From the NCBI GenBank assembly GCA_905182985.1, contig CAJJDN010000015.1:196798-260797 (forward strand): a stretch of 64,000 nucleotides of DNA, given 5' to 3'. Of the stretch, positions 36,819 through 47,062 are shown piece by piece. A model generated the notes under the pieces. The model was given only the letters and a program-made list of their open reading frames with translations, ran no database searches and had not been told where the DNA came from. This stretch comes from Paramecium sonneborni (taxonomy: Eukaryota; Ciliophora; Oligohymenophorea; Peniculida; Parameciidae). Both the position numbers and the translations under genes were made by a program. Positions within the stretch are counted from its first letter, which is position 1; every line of letters starts with the position of its first letter.

Positions 36819-36831
36819 TAATAAAAAATTA
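36819..36831. promoter_or_regulatory. 13-bp divergent intergenic gap
   Basis: Only 13 bp separate the divergent start codons of the protease-like and twin-CX9C genes. Promoters and 5' leaders must overlap the opposite coding regions, unless one start is misplaced. Confidence 0.4.
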
Positions 36832-37083
36832 ATGAGTATTGATTAAATTCTAAAAGATTAAGAATAAGAATGGTGGTAAGCAGGAAAAGAAGATGAATAT
36901 AATGTATTAAATAAAATCTAAAGAACATCTTGTCGTCCTATTTAAAGGAAATATTTAGAATGTTTGAAATAAAATTTTGATGAACAAATGCTTTGTGATT
37001 AATAAAAAAAAGACATGGATAATTGTTTAAACATATTATAATATATGAAAATTAAAGAGATTTAGAAAAAATTGATTAAATGA
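36832..37083 (+). CDS. Twin-CX9C (CHCH) small protein
   Basis: An intronless 83-residue frame. It has two CX9C motifs, C-RPIQRKYLE-C and C-DQQKKDMDN-C, separated by ten residues (LKQNFDEQML). This is the helix-loop-helix arrangement of CHCH proteins, which are trapped in the mitochondrial intermembrane space by MIA40 oxidation. Members include COX assembly factors and TIM-like chaperones; the exact subfamily is unclear. The short N-terminus (MSIDQILKDQEQEWW) has no presequence, as usual for MIA40 substrates. Confidence 0.72.
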
Positions 37084-37114
37084 AATATACAATTAATTTA
37101 GAATTGATTAGATA

Positions 37115-38719
37115 TCATTTTTAGACCACTGTTAATAACAGTTCTGTAAATTCTTCATATTAGATATTCCCATCATTATTTTTATCACACGATTAGATAA
37201 TTTGATCCCATTCTGAATTATCAATATTAATTCCACATAAAATATCTTATAATTCAGCTTTTGATATCACACCATTTCCATCCTACATATTATTAAATTA
37301 AGAATTTACTTTATCAAACATTTTAAATGCTAAATCAATTTTATTTTTAGAAAGAATTGTATTTTGTTTAGCAGATGCTACAAGAAATTCAGTATAACTT
37401 ATTTTACCAGAATGATTTTGATCTATTGAATCAAATATTTCACTAATTAAAATTTGTGCCTTCAATTCATCATTAAAAACTTAAGTATAAGCTATTAGAT
37501 ATAAAAATTCAATTACCTTGAATTAATTCTTATTTTGATAATTACCCATCTTTATTTTTATCCATGCTTTAAAATGTTGATGTAAGTTACTCCTTTTCTT
37601 CATTAGTCATAATTGAACCTGCTATTAATTACATAATGGCAGCTCTCATATTACTTTCATTCTAAAATTATTATAAAGTAATTATACTCTAAATTTTCTT
37701 AATTCATTCAGAACATCAACACTTATTTTATCTTCACTCGCTTTTAGTTTTATCCATGGATCATCTAAAATCTGTTAAGCAGAAGGTCTTTTTTTTGGAT
37801 CATACTGTAACATTGATTTTATCAATTCCTAAGCTTCAATTGATAATGAAATAAACTCTTTTCTTATAAAGTTATATTGTCCCGATTTTATGTTATTAAA
37901 AAGTTATTGTAAACAAGAAACTTTGGTCTCAAATGGAAATTTCCCAGTTAAAATTTAATATAAAATTACACCACAAGACCAAATATCACATTTTTCTGTA
38001 TAATTCTTATCTATAACCTCTGGAGCTATATATAAGGGCTAAATTAAGTATATTAAATTACAGTTCCTATAGTTTGTGACTAAGTTTAACCACTAACAAA
38101 CTTTTTAGCAGTTCCAAAATCTATTACTTTTATCTGGGATTATGAATCTGTAGAAGCAAACATTATATTAGCTGGTTTCATATCACTAAATAGATTAGAT
38201 TAATAAATACCGATGAATAATATTTTATGCATGACAATATGCTAATGCTTATAAAACTTATTTCATATATTCTGCTGCAATTTTTTCATTGAATGTTTTC
38301 TCAACATTCAATTTATCTAATAGTTCTCCTCCATTTAGATATTCTGTTACTAAGTAGTAATTTTGACTGTCTTAATATAGCTCATATAATTTGACAATAT
38401 TTGGATGATCCATATTTTTAAGTAAAGAAACTTCGCTAAACATTGCGTCTTCTTATTCTTTTTGTATTTTTTTTTTTGATATTTGTTTCATAGCTCTTTA
38501 TTATCCCAATTTCTTATGTAAAACTAACCTTACTTGACCACACGATCCTTAAATTTTAAAATATTATCTTACCTTCCCTTAAGATTTTATTAAAAATATA
38601 ATTATCTGTTATATCTCCTGATTTTAAGTTAACAAAGATATTTGAACCTACTTCAAATTTATTTGTAACCAGTGCTTATTAAATTAATAAAAATTTATAC
38701 ATTGTTGTTCTTTGCTCAT
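37115..38719 (-). CDS. Calcium-dependent protein kinase (CDPK)
   Basis: A 475-residue CDPK, a kinase switched on directly by calcium. Kinase domain: glycine loop ILREGSCGQVRLV, AMKQIS lysine, IIHRDMKPANIM catalytic loop, VIDFGTAK, LYIAPEVI and DIWSCGVILYQI. After a junction segment come four EF-hands: DKNKDGQLSKQE, DQNHSGKISYTE, DKDGNGVISKAE and DKNNDGNIQYEE, all with canonical ligands. Seven introns: 38675..38700, 38548..38572, 38186..38210, 38039..38061, 37662..37687, 37492..37516 and 37283..37309. CDPKs are found in ciliates, apicomplexans and plants. The N-terminal part is repeated after junction E. Confidence 0.95.
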
Positions 38720-39122
38720 TTTTTACTCTTTGATTTTAGGTTTTGACCAACAGATTCCCATAAATTAAATAAAAATTACTATCAAATTCTAAAAATTTCT
38801 CATTTATAATGTTCTTTTTGATCAATTTCTTAATATTATGCATAAAAATTATTTACCAGAAATTCATTAATCACATTCAACTCATCATTTAGAATCAAAA
38901 TACAAACAAAAAATTTAATCATCTAACTCTTCAATTGAATGGGATCAATTAATCAATACATCAATACCTAACTCAATTAAAGTTCAAGTAAATTTAAAAG
39001 CACCAGGTGCTATTAATTTATCTAAACTTGTTCCATCATCTGATGTTTCATATCTTAAATCCACTAAAAGAAATTTTGCAAAGCTTGGAACTAATATCTA
39101 TAAAGATCCTGAACTATAATAA
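37957..39122. repeat. Duplicated contig-end sequence, copy 1 of pair E
   Basis: 1166 bases repeated exactly at 39124..40289 across the N at 39123; contains the 5' part of the CDPK and the start of the second EF-hand paralogue. Confidence 0.9.
38838..39122 (+). other. Truncated duplicate of the TSNAXIP1-like paralogue B start
   Basis: Identical to the first 285 bp of the gene at 40005..44279 and cut off by the N at 39123. Confidence 0.85.
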
Positions 39123-39123
39123 N
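39123..39123. other. Single-N assembly junction E
   Basis: One N between two exact 1166-bp copies. Confidence 0.9.
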
Positions 39124-40289
39124 AATATAAAATTACACCACAAGACCAAATATCACATTTTTCTGTATAATTCTTATCTATAACCTCTGGAGCTATATAT
39201 AAGGGCTAAATTAAGTATATTAAATTACAGTTCCTATAGTTTGTGACTAAGTTTAACCACTAACAAACTTTTTAGCAGTTCCAAAATCTATTACTTTTAT
39301 CTGGGATTATGAATCTGTAGAAGCAAACATTATATTAGCTGGTTTCATATCACTAAATAGATTAGATTAATAAATACCGATGAATAATATTTTATGCATG
39401 ACAATATGCTAATGCTTATAAAACTTATTTCATATATTCTGCTGCAATTTTTTCATTGAATGTTTTCTCAACATTCAATTTATCTAATAGTTCTCCTCCA
39501 TTTAGATATTCTGTTACTAAGTAGTAATTTTGACTGTCTTAATATAGCTCATATAATTTGACAATATTTGGATGATCCATATTTTTAAGTAAAGAAACTT
39601 CGCTAAACATTGCGTCTTCTTATTCTTTTTGTATTTTTTTTTTTGATATTTGTTTCATAGCTCTTTATTATCCCAATTTCTTATGTAAAACTAACCTTAC
39701 TTGACCACACGATCCTTAAATTTTAAAATATTATCTTACCTTCCCTTAAGATTTTATTAAAAATATAATTATCTGTTATATCTCCTGATTTTAAGTTAAC
39801 AAAGATATTTGAACCTACTTCAAATTTATTTGTAACCAGTGCTTATTAAATTAATAAAAATTTATACATTGTTGTTCTTTGCTCATTTTTTACTCTTTGA
39901 TTTTAGGTTTTGACCAACAGATTCCCATAAATTAAATAAAAATTACTATCAAATTCTAAAAATTTCTCATTTATAATGTTCTTTTTGATCAATTTCTTAA
40001 TATTATGCATAAAAATTATTTACCAGAAATTCATTAATCACATTCAACTCATCATTTAGAATCAAAATACAAACAAAAAATTTAATCATCTAACTCTTCA
40101 ATTGAATGGGATCAATTAATCAATACATCAATACCTAACTCAATTAAAGTTCAAGTAAATTTAAAAGCACCAGGTGCTATTAATTTATCTAAACTTGTTC
40201 CATCATCTGATGTTTCATATCTTAAATCCACTAAAAGAAATTTTGCAAAGCTTGGAACTAATATCTATAAAGATCCTGAACTATAATAA
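39124..40289. repeat. Duplicated contig-end sequence, copy 2 of pair E
   Basis: Exact copy of 37957..39122. Positions 39124..39886 (minus) are a truncated CDPK N-terminal half; the plus-strand gene from 40005 continues intact. Confidence 0.9.
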
Positions 40290-43200
40290 ACAGTAAAATA
40301 TATATAAACTATTTTAGAAATACGATAAAGGTATGTAATCATTTTATAGTACACTGTATCGTAAATCTTCTTCAAGATTGCCATTTAATACTAATTTAGA
40401 AAAAGAGCCTTTCTCTGGTCGTTTATTAGATTTCACTGAAATTTTTTAAGATAATAAAAAAGCTACAGGACTTTAGAGATACTTCTCTGAAATCTTAAAA
40501 CTAGAAATGTAATAAAATCATTCAGAAAAAGAAATGGTTCCTCCAAATAGACAATAAGCTATTGACTTAAAAGAATGGCTATTTATGATGATAGCATACA
40601 CTAAACAAGAATCTTTAAATATAAACACAAGAGAATTAGCAGAGAGAATTCAATTGATTTATGCTTCTTGTTTAAGAGAATTGATTAAGTAATTTATAAT
40701 CATTAAATAGATAAGTTAGTATTGAATGCACTGAAAGAGGAGAATTATTATAAATTGTATGGGATTTCTATGTTGAACTAATTGGTTAAATAATTAAATG
40801 TTATTCTGAACAATAAAAAGAATCAGAAAAATCATATATAGAATAAATGTAAAGGATTTAAAAATTTCATGATTCATAAATGGAAGACTAAAAAATTAAA
40901 TATTAATAATATTAAGAGGAAATCTAAAAAATTAAAAATGAAACTACTGATACAATTGATGAACATAATTTAACAAAAGCAAAAATGCTATTATTAACAG
41001 CTGATATGAGATAGTTATTATAAACTAACGAAGCCTAAAAAAAAGAAATAGATTCTCTACTTTTATAAATTATGCTCTTACGAACTTAAGATTAAAGCGA
41101 TAAAAAATAATAAGAAAATGAAATAATCAATGTTAATTTATCTCAAGGATAAAGCATAGTATCTCATTTATTAAATTATAAATAAACAACTACTGATTAT
41201 AAATTTAAAAAAAGTAGAGTTAAAGATACAAATTTCGAAAAATTTGAATAGCTAAGATAACAAGAATAATAATTGAAGTCAGAATTAATAGATTAATAAA
41301 TTTTAGAACCTGATATTGAATACAATGATTAAGAAGTACAAGCAAATATTGAAAATTAAGAGTAAGAAATTTAAACGGACTTAGATTCAATTACTTTAGA
41401 AGTCTTGGAAAAAAAATTATAAGAATAGGATTTAAAAATTGAAAATTTTGAAAAAGCATAAGAATAAGAAGAATAATAATAAATATAATAATAATTATTA
41501 TAAGAATAATAAAAACAAAATGATTAAGAAATTGAAAATAATTAAAATTCAACTTAAATATAAAATCAATAGTTTGATTTAAATTAAAGTTTATTTGAAA
41601 CTTAAGTGCAATAAGCTATATAATTAATCTTAAATTCTTAATTAGATTAAAAACAATTAATTTGTGATATTCTTAATCAATCTATATCTTAAAATCAGCA
41701 TTTATCATAAAGAATAGCTATATTAGAAAGAGAAGAAACTATATAGAAAATTGAATTGATGGAAAAAGAAGATTTAAATTAAGAATTAGAATCTAAATTA
41801 ACTTAAGCTGTTTCAGATTTTATTGATATAATAAAAAAAAAAAAAAAACAGATTAATAATTTATTAAAATAAAAATCTACTCTTTAAGAAACACTTAATT
41901 AAGTAGCATCTACTCATAATATATAAATAAACATACCAGAGTTTATTGATGAAGAATTCAATATATCAGAATAAAATGATTTAGAAGAATCATAAGAAAA
42001 TTAGTAAGAAATAGAATAATCTTAAAATTTTGATTAAGATGATGATTTAAGAATTGATGAATATGAAGAATTAGAATATTAATTTACAGATAGAACCAGA
42101 AATTAAGAAAATGAAGAAACTAATAAAGCCAAAGAATAATTAAAGAAAATAGTTAATGCTAATGAAGGTAAATGATAATAAAATATAATAGATTCTTAAA
42201 TTAGAAACTAATAATAATAATAATTTAATTAAGAGGAAGATAAAGTTGATTAAAGTATTCGTCAAAACACTTAAACTAGTTAATAAAATACTCTCTAATA
42301 ATTAGATAGCTAAACGACAGTTAACTAAAAGGATAAAATCTCTCATATTAAATAAAAAAATTAAATGTAAAATTCTCAAAATACTGAAAAATAAAAAAAA
42401 ACCTAAAACAATTCATCTAATGCATCTAAAAATTTGGAAAATAAGGCTGAAATAGAAAGAAAATAATTATAATCAGATTTAATATAAAACTCTGATAAAA
42501 AAAATTAATAAAATAATAGTAGCAATTAAAATGTAAATTCTCAAACAAAACAAAATGAAAAAGCTTAAAAATCATAAACTTAGTTTACAAAACCTGAAAT
42601 ATAATAATAACCAATTTAATAAACTTCTAAATAAGTTTAATAAAAGAAATAATAAATTATATAAGAAAATTTACAAAGTTAAAATTACAAAAATTCATTA
42701 TAAGATAAAGATAGAAAAACAGTTAAACAGTTAAATTTAGATTAAAATTAAGGAAATTCAGTATAATAGGTTTAAATGAAAGAGTAAAGTGACTAAAATT
42801 ATTCAATTAATAATAACCCTTAAACTACAAAAAAAAGGAATTCAAAAGCATAAAATTAAGAAAAAAGTATAAGCATGACATAAAATGATGAATCAATCTC
42901 AGAGGATTTAGATCTTGAATCATCTTAAATTATAACAAATAATCCTTAAGGTGAAAGAGTTAAATAAGTGATTAATCAATATAAAGATTAAAAAAATAAA
43001 AATAGGAATAAATTTAATCCAATAGTTCTAGAACCTAAAAATTAAAAGAGATTTCGTAGAATCTATAGTTAAAATACTGATGTTGCTAATAATTTATTAA
43101 ATGAATTAAAATCTAAAAAGAAATAAAATAAGAAAATCTAATTTTCTATTTTATAATTATAAAAATTAGTAATATAAATATTGAGTGATATTTGCAAATA

Positions 43201-44279
43201 AGCAGAAGGATATAAAATTCCTTTTCATGTTTGCATTTATGATTATTTTAAAAATAAATATGGATTTAAGTAGGTGGCTGAAAAAAAAATTAAATAGGTT
43301 TATCAATTTATTTATTATGAAAAAGCCAATCACATCAAAGCAAAATTATTAGCTTAATTTTGTTATCTAACTGGAGAAATGGATGAAATAGGATAAAAAT
43401 TATTAACTGAAAGTTATTAATTTTTTTCATCAAAAAATGACTTAAACTATGGAAAAGTAGAATTACTATTAAACTATGAATAAGTAAGTGAATTTTTAAG
43501 TGAAAAATCATCTAGATGGCTTTAATAATAATAAATATAATAACTATTACATCAATATAGAAGTTAATAATAAAATAATTAGAGATATTATATCAATCAT
43601 GATAATTTGTTATTAAAAATATTAGAATGTTATTATAGTAACAAAAAAGATTAATAAACAATTTTAGAATCTTTATTTAATGCAGCAGATTTAGATGGAA
43701 ACAAATTAATAGAATTTTCAGAAGTAAGCAAAAATTATAATAAATTAGTTCAAAACTCTACACAGAGCAATCCATTAAGATAAATTATCTAGAACATAAT
43801 TATTATAAATTTTTACAAATAATGCAGACTTTTAAGACGAAAATGGCGATAAAATGTTGACTTTATCAAGATTTACAGAAATGTCTATTGAACTAGGAAT
43901 ATTTCAAAAAGAACATGTATTAAAATATAGTGAGGGAAGTGAAGAATTAATAAATAAATGGGAAAAAGAAAAGTCAAATATTAAATATAGGTAAAATATA
44001 AAATGTATTATTTTATATAGATTTTTGAGAGCTAAAAAATTTTAAAAGGTTCGTCACACATTTTAAGAGTTAGAAAGCTAAATTAAAAATTAAGAGAAAG
44101 ATAAATAAACAATATTATGGGTAAGTTATAAATTATTAAATGAAGAATCACAAAGAGTTTTATAAAAGTATTGATTGATAATTAAATTTAGTTATGAGAC
44201 GAATCAGTGTTTAAATGAGCTCTTACCAGAGTTGTATTTGATAATGTAATAAAATAAAGTTATTGAATAATTAGAATGA
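40005..44279 (+). CDS. Large TSNAXIP1-like coiled-coil protein with C-terminal EF-hand region (paralogue B)
   Basis: A 1374-residue paralogue of the gene at 14584..18556. Shared features in the same order: DVSYLKSTKRNF, NIYKDPELQQT, KEWLFMM, IQLIYASCLRELIKQ with VSIECTERGELLQIVW, a long Q/N-rich coiled coil, RRIYSQNTDVAN, IPFHVCIYDYFKNKYGF, an EF-hand ADLDGNKLIEFSE and a second loop DENGDKMLTLSRF. Introns: 40293..40317, 40689..40710, 42168..42191, 43724..43748, 43991..44020 and 44168..44191; several match the paralogue. The central coiled coil is Q-rich, with most Q written TAA, and diverges strongly. A structural, probably ciliary role with calcium sensing is inferred. Confidence 0.7.
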
Positions 44280-44353
44280 ATAATATAAATATATTTCAAT
44301 TTTTATGATTTAAATATAAAATGCCGAAAATAAGTATTGATAAATAAAAAGAA

Positions 44354-45108
44354 TCACTTTTTTGGTTTAGGCAAGGTGTTTTTATCGTCCAAAATGTGTC
44401 TCGTATTTTTAGTTAAATTGATTATTGCAGGTTCTTAACCAGATCTTTCTGAAGGATCATCTAGATTTTCTTCTTCTGTGTCATCGGATTATTCATTTTC
44501 TACACTAATTCTCGAAAGTGTAGGTAACTCAAAGTTTCTCTTGAAATTTTCACTTAATTCAAATCCTTTATCATCTGATTCTTCTTCATCAGTGCTATGA
44601 TCCAATTATCCCATTCTCTAAGCACTTTTTATACATTAGATATCGTTTGGAATATATGTATAATCAATGTAAAGTATTGTTTATTTTATTGCTTAGATGA
44701 TGTCATATAATCTTAGCTATAAATCTAAAAATACCCATATATTGGTTTCCAAACTGTTGGATCTAAAAATTTTACATAAACTTAATGATTTTTTAAATCA
44801 ATGTTAGGATGAGGAATATTTGACTCTACATAAATTATTGGAGGACTATAAGGGTAATTAGTACTAAAATCTAATTAAAACTAAAATACTCATGTTTAAA
44901 ATACTTAGTAATTATTATAAATAAACGAGCCGATTTTTGGGGATATTAATAAATATAATTTTTGACCATTTAAAGTAATCTATACTTAACAAATGTTATC
45001 ATTTAACTCTTATAGTTTTTCATCAAGTAAATCATTTGTTAATCTTTTCAAAGATTATTAAGCAATTTAATTTTTTTCCTGTTGACTTTTACTTATAAAA
45101 AATTACAT
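44354..45108 (-). CDS. UBC-fold (E2-like) protein lacking the catalytic cysteine, acidic tail
   Basis: A 235-residue protein. The first 150 residues follow the ubiquitin-conjugating fold: N-terminal helix KRLTNDLLDEKLQEL, the NYPYSPPIIYVES strand and turn, the HPNIDL signature, then WKPIYGLYDIIQAI. Where active E2s have the catalytic cysteine (HPNI...G.ICL..L), this protein reads QVYVKFL, with no cysteine, as in UEV-type cofactors. The C-terminal 85 residues are acidic and serine-rich (HSTDEEESDDKGFELSEN). Introns 44881..44904 and 44712..44734 restore the frame. HPNID plus WKP is closest to UBC12-like enzymes. It probably regulates or scaffolds a ubiquitin-like pathway and does not carry the modifier itself. 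Confidence 0.7.
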
Positions 45109-45172
45109 GTCTAATAATTATTAAAATTAATATTAACAAAATTTTTTATAAAAAAATTATAATATTATTATT

Positions 45173-46116
45173 TCATACTAAAGCTGTTAAAATGTCTCCA
45201 TAAAAATATTAATTAGTTTAATGGTATTTCCAGTATTTGAATATCCGTTACTTATTTAATGATTTCAATTATAAGCTTTTCATAATTAAAATAATTGTAA
45301 AGGATTTTTACTAATATGAAAAAGGAAAATTTATTAGTAGTTTTGATACCCAATTAATAGAATAATATTGATAGATCTATAGAATTTCATTATCTTAAAT
45401 ATAGACATAAGTTCATTAAGCTGTACTTTCAATTTGATTTTCAGGTAATAAAACTTTAGTTTGATAAAATAATTTTAGATTAAATAAGATACGCAAGTGA
45501 TTTATTTCCATCCGATACATAAAGCTAATAATTTAAGAAAAGAATTTTTTAATTAATCTATTTATCAAGATGCAACTCTCAACTCTTACAAAAAAGTATA
45601 AAGAAATGATAATTTTTTTAGTTATTTTAATTAAATATTTACAATTTTTTGTTCTGTTTATAAAGAATCTTAAACTTTAATAACAATTTCTTCATATACT
45701 TTAACTTTAGAGATCGATAAAGATTTATAATAAATTATTTTCTTAAGGATTTTATAATCTAATTCCATTTGTCTAATAATAAGATCTCTTTAAATAATTT
45801 AGCCTCTACTAATGGGTTTATATAAGAATGTCCGTAAACATAAACAGACATCTTTATTAATCTTCTAAAATCTAACATATAATTTAGTATTATGTAAGAA
45901 ATAAACAATAACTTCATCTGCTACTAAATATTAATGAATCTTATAGTTTCTTTTCAGATCTTCAATTTAATTTATATGTATAAAGAATTTTTTATATATT
46001 ATTTCAGTTTTAAGTTGTAATCTACGCAATTAAGAACTTAAAGATTATGCAATTAATTAAAATATAAAATTATCAAAATGAACTTAGACTTCTATCAATT
46101 CTAATACATGCATCAT
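45173..46116 (-). CDS. Unknown protein, exon structure uncertain
   Basis: Not recognised. From ATG 46116 a frame runs MMHVLELIEVQVHFDNF, through DEVIVYFLHNTKLYVRF and KVYEEIVIKVQDSLQTEQ. Two introns of 32 and 33 nt (near 45548..45579 and 45402..45434) would carry it to TGA at 45173, giving 292 codons. Other frames also look protein-like in the second half (for example LYVSDGNKSLAYLIQSK and IIKQVTDIQILEIPLNQL), so the C-terminal part is unsettled. The chosen start overlaps the 3' end of the SF-assemblin gene by 44 nt on the same strand, unusual for this genome, so the start may also be wrong. Confidence 0.35.
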
Positions 46117-46861
46117 CCATCAATTACATTAAATTATTTGTCATAATCTATCTTTCTTTTTTCTCATCTTATAACATCAAGGATAAGTTCTAATGAACAT
46201 CATTAATCATATCAAATATTTTATTTTCCTTTTATCTTCTAAGACTAGATTCAGAAGATATATAATTTTTAAGTTAAATAAGATTTTACTCTAATTCTCC
46301 CTCTATTTACTCAAAAGATTGTATTCTACTATTTATAATATTGATTTACCTTTGTTCTCTTTCTGTTTCTAGAACATCTTCAATCTAATTAACTGAATCA
46401 GCTATCATTTGTAATTTATTCTGGATACCAAAATCATATTGAGATTCATTTCTTGATATTTAATCTTAAAGATTATTCCAATCAAATAAATGACCAACTC
46501 TCTTCTCCATATCCTATGTTTATTAATTTTGCTATTGTAGACTCTTTTCAAAAGTATTTTTTGTGTTTTCATATGCTTTCGATGATTTTTGATTATATTC
46601 TTGAGTTAAATGATCCTAGACATTTTGATTTAGAGTATTTATTGAATCTTATAATTGTTTTATTTCGCTATTATTAACCGTTAATGCTTATTTTTCAATT
46701 TATTTCATTTTTTCTTGAAGTTATTATAGTCTGCTCACTTTTTGATTATCAACCTCTTATGATATTCTTCTCCATTTTTCAGAAATCATCTTTATTGTAT
46801 GAGATGAAGCTGTTTATTATTATGGTTGAACAATACTCTTTCTTGATTATTGCAACAGCAT
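46073..46861 (-). CDS. SF-assemblin / beta-giardin family protein
   Basis: SF-assemblins build the striated fibres that anchor basal bodies. The roughly 255-residue product is almost all helix with the family's segmented coiled coil: a non-helical, Q/S-rich head (about 40 residues), then repeated NQIEDVLETEREQR, FEQIEGELEQN and DEKKERQIMTNN type segments. Length matches the family (about 250-300). A 21-nt GT-AG stretch at 46329..46349 may be an intron, but the frame is open with or without it. Paramecium is known to have many such genes. Assignment is from pattern, not from a profile search. Confidence 0.62.
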
Positions 46862-47062
46862 TATTTATAAAATTTATTTTTATGTTAAAATAACTGTGTA
46901 TTTTAATTCAATACAAAAAAAGATGTGTTAAATATATAATTGATTATTTCCACTAATTACTTATAATCTTAATACTTATATTTTTAATGATCTCAATTAT
47001 TATAATATTTTCTATATTACATCTTACATCATTCAAATTATTAATATTAATCATTTAATATT

